Below, in pieces: positions 20,155-29,799 of a stretch of 64,000 nucleotides of DNA. Every line of letters starts with the position of its first letter. Position 1 is the first letter of the stretch. The position numbers were made by a program, and so were the translations under genes. The notes under the pieces are model-generated. The model saw only the letters and a program-made list of their open reading frames with translations. It was not told where the DNA came from and did no database searches. This DNA is from Pseudomonas sp. B21-028 (lineage in GTDB: Bacteria; Pseudomonadota; Gammaproteobacteria; Pseudomonadales; Pseudomonadaceae), in assembly GCF_024749045.1 (NCBI RefSeq), contig NZ_CP087184.1, positions 4,650,001 to 4,714,000 of the forward strand. Direction: 5' to 3'.

Positions 20155-20214
20155 CAAGCAAAACGCCCTGCACAATCCTGCACAAATGATGCTTGTGCGA
20201 GGTTGTACAGGGCG
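20155..20214 (-). terminator. Terminator of murB
   Basis: On the minus strand a long stem (20163-20214, about 20 bp with few mismatches and a 7-nt loop) ends in GTTTTGCTT, about 25 nt after the murB stop. The stem contains the heptamer TGCACAA twice in one arm. It separates murB from the iorA upstream region. Confidence 0.75.
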
Positions 20215-20238
20215 TCCCGGTTCATGGCGAACCCTGAC

Positions 20239-21258
20239 TCAGTAGCGGTTGGGCTCCATTTCCAGGTCAACCTGGAAACGTTCGGCAATATCTTTCTGAA
20301 TACGCTGGGCCAGGTCCAGCAATTGGAGGCCAGTAGCCTGGCCGTAGTTGACCAGCACCAGCGCCTGCAACTTGTGCACGCCGGCATCGCCCTCACGAAA
20401 GCCCTTCCAGCCGGCACGCTCGATCAGCCAGCCCGCGGCGATTTTCATCTGGCCCGCAGGTTGTGGATAAGCCACCAGGTCGGGGTATTGCAGCTTGAGT
20501 TGCGTAACGTGCGCGGCCGGCACCAGCGGATTCTTGAAGAAACTGCCGGCATTGCCCAGCACGGCCGGGTCCGGCAGTTTCTCGCTGCGGATGCTGCAAA
20601 TGGCCCGGCTGACATCGAAGGGTGTCGCCTGGTCAATGCCTTGCTCGGTCAACCGTTGACGGACCGGGCCATACTCCAGGTGCAGATGGGCGGCGCGACT
20701 GAGGGCGAAACGCACCCGCAGGATCAACCAGCGACCCGGTTGCTGCTTGAACAGGCTGTCGCGGTAGGCAAAACAGCATTCCTCGAGGGTGAAATCCCGC
20801 AACTCGCCGGTGTGACGATCCAGGGCGGTGAGACCGACAAAGACATCCTTGATTTCCACGCCATAGGCGCCGATGTTCTGCATCGGCGCGGCGCCCACCG
20901 TACCGGGGATCAGGCTGAGGTTCTCCAGCCCTGCCCAGCCTTGCGCCAACGTGTGCTGGACGAAAGGATGCCAGGGTTCTCCGGCCTCGGCCTCGATCAC
21001 CACTCGCTCACCCTCATCGCTCAACAGGCGGATGCCACGGCTGGCCATGCGCAGCACCAGGGCATCGATGTCGCCAGTCAGCAGCAAATTGCTGCCGCCA
21101 CCGATCACCAGCAGCGGCACCTCGTGCCCGGCGGCGTAGGCCAGCGCCTCGCGCACCTGTGCATCGTCGTGGGCCTCGGCGAACAACCGGGCCTTGACGT
21201 CCACGCCGAAACTGTTGAAAGGCTTGAGGCTGACGCCGGCCTGGACCTGCAAGCTCAT
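20239..21258 (-). CDS. murB: UDP-N-acetylenolpyruvoylglucosamine reductase
   Basis: MurB is a cytoplasmic FAD enzyme that reduces UDP-GlcNAc-enolpyruvate to UDP-MurNAc in peptidoglycan synthesis. The 339-residue type I protein has NSFGVDVKARLF near the N-terminus, the FAD segment VIGGGSNLLL, NIGAYGVEIKDV, and GNAGSFFKNP with the catalytic Ser. The first four bases overlap the end of the phosphatase gene upstream (ATGA). Confidence 0.96.
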   Translation of the reverse strand: MSLQVQAGVSLKPFNSFGVDVKARLFAEAHDDAQVREALAYAAGHEVPLLVIGGGSNLLLTGDIDALVLRMASRGIRLLSDEGERVVIEAEAGEPWHPFVQHTLAQGWAGLENLSLIPGTVGAAPMQNIGAYGVEIKDVFVGLTALDRHTGELRDFTLEECCFAYRDSLFKQQPGRWLILRVRFALSRAAHLHLEYGPVRQRLTEQGIDQATPFDVSRAICSIRSEKLPDPAVLGNAGSFFKNPLVPAAHVTQLKLQYPDLVAYPQPAGQMKIAAGWLIERAGWKGFREGDAGVHKLQALVLVNYGQATGLQLLDLAQRIQKDIAERFQVDLEMEPNRY

Positions 21259-21719
21259 AGCCGTCCCTTCAATTCGATCACCAGGCGATCCGTGGCGCGC
21301 TCGATCAGGTCCAGGACCTGCTCGAAACCCTGCTCGCCGTCATAGTACGGATCCGGTACGTCATCGACGCCGGCCTCGTAGCGACGCAGGAACAGATCCA
21401 GTTCAGCCCGGCCATCGGCCGGCTGCAGGGCCTTGAGATTGCGCAGGTTGCTGCTGTCCATCGCCAGGATCAGGTCATAGGCGGCGAAATCGGCGCGGCT
21501 GACTTGCCGGGCACGCTGGGCCGACAAATCATAGCCGCGCCGCAGGGCCGCGGCCTGGCTGCGCTGGTCCGGCGGCTTGCCGACGTGCCAGTCACCGGTA
21601 CCGGCGGAGGCCACTTCTACCTGCCCGAGCAGCCCGGTCTCGCGCAGCTTGTGTCGCAGGATGCCTTCGGCGGTGGGCGAGCGGCAGATGTTGCCGAGGC
21701 AGACGAACAGAACCCGCAT
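21255..21719 (-). CDS. Low-molecular-weight protein-tyrosine phosphatase
   Basis: The 154-residue protein has the active-site loop CLGNICRSP (Cys at residue 7, CX5R) near its N-terminus and the general-acid segment DVPDPYYDG near its C-terminus. Such enzymes dephosphorylate tyrosine on BY-kinases or arginine on other proteins; no BY-kinase is in this window. It overlaps kdsB by one base and murB by four. Confidence 0.9.
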   Translation of the reverse strand: MRVLFVCLGNICRSPTAEGILRHKLRETGLLGQVEVASAGTGDWHVGKPPDQRSQAAALRRGYDLSAQRARQVSRADFAAYDLILAMDSSNLRNLKALQPADGRAELDLFLRRYEAGVDDVPDPYYDGEQGFEQVLDLIERATDRLVIELKGRL

Positions 21720-22483
21720 CAGGCCTCCAGCAGGCGACGGACGCGCTCAAGGTCTTCGACCGTGTCGACGCCGGTTGGCGGCGCAATCAACGCATCGGCC
21801 ACATGGATCCGCACACCGTGCCAGAGCGCGCGGAGCTGCTCCAGGGCCTCGGTGTTTTCCAGCCAGCACGGGCCCCAGGCGACGAAATCCTGGAGAAAAC
21901 CGGCGCGGTAGGCATAGATGCCGATGTGGCGACGGTATGGCACGCCTTCTGGCATGACGTCACGGGTTTGAGCGAACGCATCTCGAGCCCAGGGCAGCGT
22001 AGCGCGACTGAAGGTCAGCGCCAGGCCGTTCAGATCGCTGATCACCTTGACCACGTTCGGGTTGAACAGGGTCTGCACGTCCTTGATCGGCTCGGCCAGC
22101 GTGGCCATGCGCGCTTCGGGATGGGCCGCCAGGTTGGCCGCGACCTGGTCGATCACACTGGGCGGGATCAGCGGTTCGTCGCCCTGCACGTTGACCACAA
22201 TGGCGTCAGGTTCCAGACCCAGTTTCGCGGCGACTTCCGCCAGGCGATCAGTACCGGAGTTGTGATCTTCGCGGGTCATGACCACCTCGGCGCCGAAGCC
22301 CTCGCAGGCCTCGACGATGCGCAGGTCGTCCGTCGCCACCACCACACGCTGGGCGCTGCTCTTGCAGGCCTGTTCCCACACGTGCTGGATCATCGGCTTG
22401 CCGGCGATCGACAATAACGGTTTGCCGGGCAAGCGCGTCGAAGCGAAGCGCGACGGGATCACAACGGTGAAGACGACGCTCAT
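21719..22483 (-). CDS. kdsB: 3-deoxy-manno-octulosonate cytidylyltransferase
   Basis: KdsB activates Kdo to CMP-Kdo for lipopolysaccharide core synthesis. The 254-residue protein begins [17 protein letters not shown] and has [10 protein letters not shown] and RHIGIYAYR, all typical of the enzyme. It overlaps the Trm112-like gene by four bases. Confidence 0.96.
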   Translation of the reverse strand: MSVVFTVVIPSRFASTRLPGKPLLSIAGKPMIQHVWEQACKSSAQRVVVATDDLRIVEACEGFGAEVVMTREDHNSGTDRLAEVAAKLGLEPDAIVVNVQGDEPLIPPSVIDQVAANLAAHPEARMATLAEPIKDVQTLFNPNVVKVISDLNGLALTFSRATLPWARDAFAQTRDVMPEGVPYRRHIGIYAYRAGFLQDFVAWGPCWLENTEALEQLRALWHGVRIHVADALIAPPTGVDTVEDLERVRRLLEA

Positions 22484-22665
22484 TTATCCAGGCGCTCATC
22501 GGTGGTCAGGGTCCGGGCTTCGCTTTCGAGCATCACCGGGATGCCGTCGCGAATCGGGTACGCCAGGCCGGCGCCCTTGCTGATCAGCTCGGTCTTGTCG
22601 GCGCTGAGCTTGAGCGGGCCTTTGCAAACCGGGCAGGCCAGGATGTCGAGCAGTTTGGTGTCCAT
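22480..22665 (-). CDS. Trm112-family small protein (UPF0434, YcaR-like)
   Basis: This 61-residue protein begins [18 protein letters not shown] and has a single CPVC pair and the [10 protein letters not shown] segment of the UPF0434/Trm112 family. Its function in bacteria is unclear; eukaryotic Trm112 activates methyltransferases. A 49-codon longer frame exists but the canonical start is 22665, after GGGGAAA. It sits between lpxK and kdsB, as in most gammaproteobacteria. Confidence 0.92.
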   Translation of the reverse strand: MDTKLLDILACPVCKGPLKLSADKTELISKGAGLAYPIRDGIPVMLESEARTLTTDERLDK

Positions 22666-22688
22666 GGAATTTCCCCTGGATAAGGTTT

Positions 22689-23698
22689 TTAAGGTAATAG
22701 CCGATCCGGCAACAGGCGCATCAACTGCGTATCGAACCAGGCCTCGAAGGCCGGTGAAGGCGCGGCGTCCACTGCCAGGTACCACCAGTCGGGCGCGGCG
22801 AAGGCACGGCATTTCACCGCGTCCTTTTCCGTCATGACCACCGGCAATGGCGGTGTGAAATCCAAGGCCTCGACGCTGTATTCGGCATGGTCGGCAAACC
22901 CGTGCGGTATAGGCCGCCAGTGTAGCGTTTCGAGGGTCTTGAAGAAACGTTGCGGATTGCCGATACCGGCCACGGCGTGCATGGCCTGGCCGGACGAAAA
23001 ATGGTCGAGCGGGCGTCGTTCGCCACTGGCCAGATTCACCAGGGCGGTGGGTCGCAACTCGAAGGCAAAGCCGTCATCACGGTCGGCACTGGCGCCGTTG
23101 TACAGCACCGCATCCACCGACTGCAGGCGCTCGACCGGTTCGCGCAACGGACCGGCAGGCAGGCAGCGCCGGTTGCCCAGCCCGCGGGCATTGTCGATCA
23201 ACACCAGTTCCAGATCGCGCGCCAGCCGGTAGTGCTGCATGCCATCATCGGACAGGATCAGGTCCAGCGGTTCCGACACCAGCAGTGCCTGGACCGCGCG
23301 GCTACGGTCCGGGTCGATCATCAGCGGCACGCCGGTGCGCTGGACGATCAGCAACGGCTCGTCGCCGGCGATATCGGCGCCCTGCTCGGCCTCGACTCGC
23401 CACGGCAATTGCGGCGGCTTGGCGCCATACCCCGGCTGACCACGCCAACCCGCAGGCCACAACGCTGGCAATGCTGGATCATCCACAGGATCATCGGCGT
23501 CTTGCCGGTGCCGCCCACGGTAATGTTGCCCACTACCACCAGCGGCACGGGTGGCTGATAGATATCGCCCTCACCCGCCAGGAAACGCTCGCGCTTGCCG
23601 ACCACCACGCGCCGGTACAGCCACTCCAGTGGTCGCAACAGCGTCAGGGCCGGGTGACCGTCGTACCACGCGGCGAGCAATCGATCGGACATGGCCAT
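22689..23698 (-). pseudogene. lpxK: Tetraacyldisaccharide 4'-kinase, interrupted by a one-base frameshift
   Basis: LpxK phosphorylates the lipid A disaccharide at the 4' position on the inner membrane and is normally essential. Two overlapping frames make up the gene. The N-terminal part (from ATG 23698, or 23692) includes the P-loop [15 protein letters not shown] and reads to LRVGVVSRG. The rest continues in another frame from [10 protein letters not shown] to the stop. The frames join around 23427-23433, where a run of four C (four G on the coding strand) would need one more base to restore S-R-G-Y-G. With that base the protein would be 336 residues, the normal length. A sequencing or assembly error is the simplest explanation. 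Confidence 0.85.
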
Positions 23699-24126
23699 CA
23701 GGGTGCGGGCGCCGCCTCGACCGTGGTCATGCGCAGCTGGCTGAAGCCGAGCTTGCCGGCCGCGTCCATGGCGGTGATGACCGATTGATGGGGCGTCTTG
23801 CCATCGGCACTGATGGACAACGGCAGGTTGGTGTCGCCGCCGGACTCCTTCTGCAACACCTCGATCAGGGTCGCCAGGTCGCTCTTGGGCAACAGCTGGT
23901 TGTTCACCGAAATCGACCCGTCTGCGCTGATGGTGATTTCCAGGCTCTTCAACTGCTGGTCTTCGGCTGGCGAACCGCTGACCGCCTGCGGCAGTTCCAC
24001 CTTGAGCTGGGTTTCCCGGGTGAAGGTGGTGGTCACGACAAAAAACAACAACAGGATGAACACCACGTCGATCAGCGACGCGAGGTTGATCTCGATGTTT
24101 TCCCGTGGTTTGCGGCGGAATTTCAC
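23698..24126 (-). CDS. exbD: ExbD/TolR-family biopolymer transport protein
   Basis: This 142-residue protein has one N-terminal membrane segment (residues 14-34) with the conserved Asp in [18 protein letters not shown], then a periplasmic domain. It should form the proton channel with the ExbB-like protein encoded 4 bp upstream. It overlaps lpxK by one base. The energised partner (TonB or other) is not encoded here. The pair upstream of lpxK is conserved in Pseudomonas. Confidence 0.9.
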   Translation of the reverse strand: MKFRRKPRENIEINLASLIDVVFILLLFFVVTTTFTRETQLKVELPQAVSGSPAEDQQLKSLEITISADGSISVNNQLLPKSDLATLIEVLQKESGGDTNLPLSISADGKTPHQSVITAMDAAGKLGFSQLRMTTVEAAPAP

Positions 24127-24809
24127 TTCTTGCTCCCGGCCAGGTCCACGTCACGATCGCCCTGCACCACCTCGACCAGTTTGATGGCCTCCTGCTCCAT
24201 GCCCACCACCAGCTCGTCGACGCGGCGCTGCAAGAACCGATGGAAGAACACCGACGGGATACCCACCATCAGGCCCGCGGCGGTGGTGATCAGGGCCTTG
24301 GAGATACCACCGGCCAGCGCCGAGGCATTGGTGCTCACGCCGGCCCCGGTAAAGGCGCTGAAAATGTCGATCATGCCCAGCACCGTACCCAGCAGGCCCA
24401 GCAACGGGGCCATGGCAGCGATGGTACCAAGGGCATTGATGTAGCGCTCCAGCTCATGGATGACCCGGGCCGCGGCCTCTTCGATGCACTCTTTCATGAT
24501 CTCGCGACCATGCTTGGAGTTCGCCAGGCCGGCCGCCAGGATCTCGCCCAACGGCGAACTGGCCCGAAGCTCCTTGAGCTTGTCCTTGTTCAGTTGCTTG
24601 TCCTTGATCCAGACCCAGACCTGCCCGAGCAAATGCTCCGGCGTCACGCGGCTGGCCCGCAGGGTCCACAGGCGTTCGGCAACGATACCCAGTGCCGCGA
24701 TGGAACTCAGAATGATCGGCAACATCATCCAGCCGCCGGATTTGACCAATTCCCACACAGTGACTGCCCCCTCGAAAAAGTGCGCCACTTTATCATAGAG
24801 ACTCGCCAT
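24123..24809 (-). CDS. exbB: MotA/TolQ/ExbB-family proton channel protein
   Basis: This 228-residue inner-membrane protein begins [20 protein letters not shown]. It has a first membrane segment at about residues 20-42 and two more after residue 130 ([19 protein letters not shown] and [17 protein letters not shown]), the standard ExbB/TolQ layout. A long upstream in-frame extension overlaps comEC and is discounted. Together with the downstream ExbD it should convert proton-motive force into work on an envelope partner. Confidence 0.9.
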   Translation of the reverse strand: MASLYDKVAHFFEGAVTVWELVKSGGWMMLPIILSSIAALGIVAERLWTLRASRVTPEHLLGQVWVWIKDKQLNKDKLKELRASSPLGEILAAGLANSKHGREIMKECIEEAAARVIHELERYINALGTIAAMAPLLGLLGTVLGMIDIFSAFTGAGVSTNASALAGGISKALITTAAGLMVGIPSVFFHRFLQRRVDELVVGMEQEAIKLVEVVQGDRDVDLAGSKK

Positions 24810-24865
24810 GGAGGCCCCGCCCCGCCGATAACTGCGCCGGGAAGCGACCTGGGTCAATGTCCGGC

Positions 24866-27100
24866 TCATGGCCCCGCAGGCGGCGGGTCGCGCCAATAGC
24901 GCCGGTGGCCGGCCTGGGAATCCGGCCGCTCGAAGGCCCCCAGTTGCAGACGAATGGCACCTTGTTCGGCACTGTCGTAGATGGCCATGCCCAATCGTCG
25001 ATACCGGGCCATTACCTGGGGATGGGGATGGCCGAAGGCGTTGCCTTGGCCTCGGGAGATTAATACCGAATGCGGCTTGAGGCGCGACAGCAACGCCATC
25101 GACGATGAACTGCGACTGCCATGATGGGGCGCGGCCAGCCACTGGGTCGGCACCGCCAGTGGGCCATCGAGCAAGGCCCGTTCGGCACGGGTATCGATAT
25201 CGCCAGTCAACAACAACCGCTCGCCGTTGGCCTCGACCAGCAGGACGCAGGATTTCTGGTTGCTTTCAAGGGCCGATGACCATTGCCACACTTCGAAGCG
25301 CACGCCGTCCCATTCCCACTGTTCGCCGCTGTCGCAGCCCTCGGCTCCAAGGGCGACGGACAACGCGGCCGGATCGCCGCTGATCACTCGCAGCGTTGCC
25401 AGCCCGTTGCGCACGGCCTGGGCACCACCGGCGTGATCGGCATCGGCATGGCTGAGCAGCATCAGGTCCAGCTTCTGCACATTCAGCTTGCGCAAGGTCG
25501 GCAGCACGACACGCTCGCCCGCATCGGCATCGCCAAAGCGGGGCCCCGCATCGTAGAGCAGGCTGTGATGACGGGTGCGCACCAGCACCGCCAGCCCCTG
25601 GCCAACGTCCAGTTGCCAGACCTCCGCTCGCCCTGGTGGCACTTCTTCCCGTGGCGCGAACACCATCAGCAGCAACATCGGCCAACCCAGCACACGCAGC
25701 GGTACGCCCTTGGGCAGTAACAGCACGACAGCACCGAGCGCGGCGATGCACCACGCCCACGGGGGGACCGGAACGGGGACCCAGGCCGGCATCCGCCCGG
25801 CCACCAGCGCGAGCCCCTTGAACAGCAGATCGAGCAATCCGCCGGCGATCCATAGCAACGCTTCACCGATGAACGGCACCGACAGCAATACCGTGCCGAG
25901 CAATGCCAACGGCAACACCAACAGGCTGATCCAGGGCACCGCCAACAGGTTTACCAGCGGCCCGCTGAGACTCACCGGCAGGCCCAATATCAGCAACAAC
26001 GGGCACAGCCCGAGCGCCACCAGCCACTGGGCGCGGGTCCAGGTTTGCCACCAGCGCCAGGGCCCCAGACGCCCACCGAAGGTGAACATCAGTACCGCGA
26101 CCGCGGCAAATGACAGCCAGAACCCCGGCCGCAGGCTGGCCAAGGGATCGAACAACAGCACCCCATCGAAGGCCAGCAGCCACGACCACCAGGGATCGGG
26201 ATGCTTGAAGCGCAAGCGCCACAGCAGCACCAGGCCGATCATTGCGCAGGCCCGCCGCACCGGCACCTCGAACCCGGCAAGCAAGCCGTAGCCCAGGGCC
26301 GCGATGAAAGCCAGGGCACAAGCCCAAGGCAACCACGGCAGACGTCCCGGCCACAGGCCGTAACGCGCCGCGCCGGCCACCAGCAGGTACATCAGGCCGG
26401 CGAGCAGGCCGATGTGCTGACCGGAAATCACCAACAGATGGACCGTGCCGGTGTCTTGCAACACCTGCCAGTCTTCACGGCTCAACCCGCCGCCATCGCC
26501 CAGGACCAATGCCATCAGCGCACCGGTGCGGCCTTGAGCATCGACCTGCGCCAGTGCCTGGCGCACCCCGTCGCGCCAAGCGCCCTGGGCCGATTGCAAG
26601 CGACGGCCGTCCTTGACCGTACCGGTTGCGCCAATACCCCGACTCAACAGCCAGGCTTCATGGTCGAAACCGTGGGGGTTCAGCAGTCCGGCGGGCCGCT
26701 TGAGCTTCACTGCCACCCGCCAACGCTCGCCACTGCTCACCGGCGGCCCCCCGAACCAGGCCAGGCGCATTGATGTCGGTAGCCGGGTGCGACGCGATCG
26801 GGCCTCGACCAGATCGAAGCGCACCACGCCTTCACTGTATTGCGGCAGACCGATGACACGCCCTTCGACCCAGCGGGTTTCGCCATCCAGCGCGAGAGGC
26901 AGACGTTCGTCCAACGCGGTTTGCGCCGACAGGCAGGCCCAGGCCAACCCCAACAGGAAAAAACCCAGCGGATACGCTCGAAACGGCAGCACCATCAGCG
27001 CCAATATCGGCATCGCTGCGACCAGCCACAACGGCGGCAACGCCGGAAAGAAAACCGGGGCCACCAGCCCCAGTGCAAGCGCAACCCACCCTGTGCGCAT
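24866..27100 (-). CDS. comEC: ComEC/Rec2-family DNA uptake channel protein
   Basis: ComEC is the inner-membrane channel for transforming single-stranded DNA. The 744-residue protein has a hydrophobic N-terminal third, a multi-membrane Competence domain with VISGQHIGLLAGL (about residues 220-235), and a C-terminal metallo-beta-lactamase-like domain with LLSHADADHAGG and APHHGSRSS. Natural transformation in fluorescent pseudomonads is poorly shown, so the role may be residual. Confidence 0.92.
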   Translation of the reverse strand: MRTGWVALALGLVAPVFFPALPPLWLVAAMPILALMVLPFRAYPLGFFLLGLAWACLSAQTALDERLPLALDGETRWVEGRVIGLPQYSEGVVRFDLVEARSRRTRLPTSMRLAWFGGPPVSSGERWRVAVKLKRPAGLLNPHGFDHEAWLLSRGIGATGTVKDGRRLQSAQGAWRDGVRQALAQVDAQGRTGALMALVLGDGGGLSREDWQVLQDTGTVHLLVISGQHIGLLAGLMYLLVAGAARYGLWPGRLPWLPWACALAFIAALGYGLLAGFEVPVRRACAMIGLVLLWRLRFKHPDPWWSWLLAFDGVLLFDPLASLRPGFWLSFAAVAVLMFTFGGRLGPWRWWQTWTRAQWLVALGLCPLLLILGLPVSLSGPLVNLLAVPWISLLVLPLALLGTVLLSVPFIGEALLWIAGGLLDLLFKGLALVAGRMPAWVPVPVPPWAWCIAALGAVVLLLPKGVPLRVLGWPMLLLMVFAPREEVPPGRAEVWQLDVGQGLAVLVRTRHHSLLYDAGPRFGDADAGERVVLPTLRKLNVQKLDLMLLSHADADHAGGAQAVRNGLATLRVISGDPAALSVALGAEGCDSGEQWEWDGVRFEVWQWSSALESNQKSCVLLVEANGERLLLTGDIDTRAERALLDGPLAVPTQWLAAPHHGSRSSSSMALLSRLKPHSVLISRGQGNAFGHPHPQVMARYRRLGMAIYDSAEQGAIRLQLGAFERPDSQAGHRRYWRDPPPAGP

Positions 27101-27244
27101 AACCCATCCTTGAGAGTTTCTTCTCCAGGCTTAGCTGGTTTACGGCACCGTGCGCGTTATCAATTGTCACAAACTCTGAATCTGTCGGACTTGGAATCCG
27201 GACATACTTGTCGCTTCATTGCTTTGAACCGACCGAGAAGCCTT

Positions 27245-27760
27245 ATGCCCCGGCGCCTATTCAAACGTTACATGCCTGACCCAGCGAGTATTCGGGAACA
27301 CAAATCCTTACGTTTTCTCGGCACCCTCCTGCATGACCCCAACCTCTGGCACCTCAATCGCCACTCAGTGGCCCGGGCCATGGCGGTCGGCCTGTTCGCC
27401 GCTTTTCTCCCCATTCCCTTGCAGATGCTCCTGGCCGCGGCATTGGCCATTGTGGTGCGGGGCAACATCCCGATTGCGGTAAGTCTGGTCTGGCTGACCA
27501 ACCCCATTACCATGCCGGCGGTATTCTTCTGCACCTACCAGACCGGCGCCTGGCTGATGGATGTGCCTGCCCGGACGTTGCCGGATGAACTGACCTGGGC
27601 GTGGATCACCGAGCAACTGTCCACCTTGTGGCAGCCGTTCCTGCTGGGTTCGGTGGTGACCGGCGTGGTGCTGGGCGCCCTGGCCTACTTCGTCACCATG
27701 AGTTATTGGCGCTGGTGGGTGGCCCGGCAATGGAACCGGCGCAAGAAAAGCCGGATGTGA
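27245..27760 (+). CDS. DUF2062 membrane protein
   Basis: This 171-residue protein starts MPRRLFKRYMPDPASI and has the DUF2062 domain with ARAMAVGLFAAFLPIPLQM and TNPITMPAVFF. Two to three membrane segments fall at about 45-65, 72-100 and 130-155, and the C-terminus is very basic (RRKKSR). Function is unknown; some DUF2062 proteins carry glycosyltransferase domains, but this one does not. It diverges from comEC and ends in a terminator. Confidence 0.85.
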   Translation: MPRRLFKRYMPDPASIREHKSLRFLGTLLHDPNLWHLNRHSVARAMAVGLFAAFLPIPLQMLLAAALAIVVRGNIPIAVSLVWLTNPITMPAVFFCTYQTGAWLMDVPARTLPDELTWAWITEQLSTLWQPFLLGSVVTGVVLGALAYFVTMSYWRWWVARQWNRRKKSRM

Positions 27761-27769
27761 GATACGAGA

Positions 27770-27796
27770 AGGCCCCATTTCAGGGGCCTGTTTTTT
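27770..27796 (+). terminator. Terminator after the DUF2062 gene
   Basis: AGGCCCC pairs with GGGGCCT around a loop of six bases, followed by GTTTTTT, 9 nt after the stop codon. Confidence 0.8.
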
Positions 27797-27815
27797 GGGT
27801 GTTTGTCCTGTCCCC

Positions 27816-27955
27816 TTCGCGAGCAAGCCCGCTCCCACATTGATCTCATGGGGTTGCGGATTTGCGGCTGAAACAGATCAAGTGTGGGAGCGAGCCTGCT
27901 CGCGATTGCGGTGGGTCAGATCCGACGCCATCGCGAGCAGGCTCGCTCCCACAGG
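27816..27955. repeat. Three REP units
   Basis: REP units of the GTGGGAGCGAGCCTGCTCGCGA family lie at 27816-27840, 27882-27906 and 27928-27955 in alternating orientation, forming one REPIN plus one extra unit. They fill the gap between the convergent DUF2062 and ABC permease genes. Confidence 0.85.
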
Positions 27956-27957
27956 GG

Positions 27958-28737
27958 TCAGGTACGCATGCCGCGGCCACTCACCAGCAACCGGGCGCAA
28001 CCGATATAGAGCACCGCGGTTGCCACCAGCATGAAGGTGATCGCAACGCTGATGCGGATATCCGAAACCCCGAGGATGCCGAAGCGGAAGGCGTTGACCA
28101 TGTGCAACACCGGGTTGGCCAGGGATACCGTCTGCCAGAACGGCGGCAGCAGGGAAATGGAGTAGAACACCCCGCCCAGGTAAGTCAACGGCGTGAGCAC
28201 AAACGTCGGGATGATGGAAATGTCATCGAAGTTGCGCGCAAACACGGCATTGATGAAACCCAGCAGCGAAAAGATCGTCGCCGTGAGCACCACCACCAGT
28301 ACCGTCACGCCCAGGTGATGCACCTGCAGATGGGTAAAGAACAGCGACAGCAAGGTAACGATCAGGCCCACCGCCAGGCCGCGCAACACGCCGCCCAGGG
28401 TATAGCCGATCAGGATCGTATGGGGCGAAACCGGCGACACCATCAACTCTTCGATCGAGCGCTGGAACTTGCTGCCGAAGAAGCTCGACACCACGTTGCC
28501 GTAGGAGTTGGTGATCACCGACATCATGATCAGCCCCGGCACGATGTAGTCCATGTACGTGAAGCCGCCCATGTCGCCGATCTGCCGGCCGATCAGGTTG
28601 CCGAAAATCACGAAGTACAAAACCATGGTGATGGCCGGCGGCAGCAGGGTCTGCGGCCAGATCCGCATGAAGCGTCGGATTTCACGGTAAACGATGGTAT
28701 TGAGGGCGATGAGGTTGGGTCGCAGTTCGGAACTCAT
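27958..28737 (-). CDS. ABC-2 type transporter permease (YadH-like)
   Basis: This 259-residue protein has six predicted membrane segments and the ABC2_membrane signature (FFGSKFQRSIEELMVSPVSP). It is similar in layout to E. coli YadH. It overlaps the end of its ATPase gene by 4 bp, so the two make an exporter. The substrate cannot be deduced. Confidence 0.88.
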   Translation of the reverse strand: MSSELRPNLIALNTIVYREIRRFMRIWPQTLLPPAITMVLYFVIFGNLIGRQIGDMGGFTYMDYIVPGLIMMSVITNSYGNVVSSFFGSKFQRSIEELMVSPVSPHTILIGYTLGGVLRGLAVGLIVTLLSLFFTHLQVHHLGVTVLVVVLTATIFSLLGFINAVFARNFDDISIIPTFVLTPLTYLGGVFYSISLLPPFWQTVSLANPVLHMVNAFRFGILGVSDIRISVAITFMLVATAVLYIGCARLLVSGRGMRT

Positions 28738-29666
28738 ACCGCCACCTTTGCCAGGTTTTTCTCCACCAGGGACACGAACAGCTCCTCAAGGCGATTGGTT
28801 TTGTTACGCAGGCTCTGCACTTCGATGTTCTGCAGGGCCAGTTGAGTGAATAACCCGGTGATACCGACGCTTTTATCCACCTGGACTTCCAGGGTGTGAT
28901 GATCCACCAGGCGAGCTGGATAGCCGATCAATTGAGGGGCGGCCTTCAGGTCGCCCTTCAGATCCAGCAGGAACGTCTCCACGTGCAGTTGGCTGAGCAA
29001 TTGCCGCATGCTGGTGTTCTCGACGATGGTGCCGTGGTCGATGATGCCGATGTTGCGGCACAGCTGTTCGGCCTCTTCCAGGTAATGGGTGGTGAGGATG
29101 ATGGTGATGCCTTTCTGGTTCAGCTCGGTCAGGAAGGTCCACATCGAACGACGCAACTCGATGTCCACGCCCGCGGTCGGTTCGTCGAGGATCAGCAAGC
29201 GCGGCTCATGCACCAGCGCACGGGCAATCATCAGCCGGCGCTTCATGCCGCCGGACAACGAACGGGACGGCACGTCACGCTTATCCCACAACCCCAGCTG
29301 AGTCAGGTACTGCTCGGCGCGCTCGTTGGCGATCTTCGGCGGGATACCGTAATAACCTGCCTGGGTCACGACGATGTCGAAGGTCTTCTCGAACTGGTTG
29401 AAGTTGAATTCCTGGGGCACCACGCCGATGCAGCGCTTGAGCGCCGCGGGCTCGCGGTCCAGGTCATGGCCGAAGATATTCACCGTGCCGCTGGTCTTGT
29501 TCACCAGGGTCGAAAGAATGCCGATGGTGGTGGATTTGCCGGCACCGTTGGGGCCGAGCAAGGCGAAAAAATCACCTTCGGCGACGTCCAGATCGATACC
29601 ACTCAGGGCCTGGAAACCGTTGCCGTAGGTTTTGGTTAGCTGCCGTATGGACAGAGCGGAACTCAT
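28734..29666 (-). CDS. ABC transporter ATP-binding protein (YadG-like)
   Basis: This 310-residue ATPase has Walker A LLGPNGAGKST, signature SLSGGMKRRL, Walker B RLLILDEPTAG and the switch His in TTHYLEEAE. The C-terminal 80 residues form the extra domain usual in YadG/CcmA-type exporters. The longer 35-codon upstream frame is disfavoured because MSSALSIRQLTKTYG is the normal N-terminus. It works with the permease that overlaps its stop. Confidence 0.9.
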   Translation of the reverse strand: MSSALSIRQLTKTYGNGFQALSGIDLDVAEGDFFALLGPNGAGKSTTIGILSTLVNKTSGTVNIFGHDLDREPAALKRCIGVVPQEFNFNQFEKTFDIVVTQAGYYGIPPKIANERAEQYLTQLGLWDKRDVPSRSLSGGMKRRLMIARALVHEPRLLILDEPTAGVDIELRRSMWTFLTELNQKGITIILTTHYLEEAEQLCRNIGIIDHGTIVENTSMRQLLSQLHVETFLLDLKGDLKAAPQLIGYPARLVDHHTLEVQVDKSVGITGLFTQLALQNIEVQSLRNKTNRLEELFVSLVEKNLAKVAV

Positions 29667-29799
29667 ATCGGATCTACGCACCAAGAAGGGAGGAAAGGAA
29701 TACATGAGGGCGCGCGGCGAGCAATACAACCACGGCGCACGAGAGCCATGGTGCTTGGCGTCGCCACACAAGTACAGTCATGCGTGTCGATAGTAAGTA

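Noticed and set aside
20089-21345. 418-codon plus-strand frame over murB
   Set aside because: It is a shadow of murB and begins inside its terminator region.
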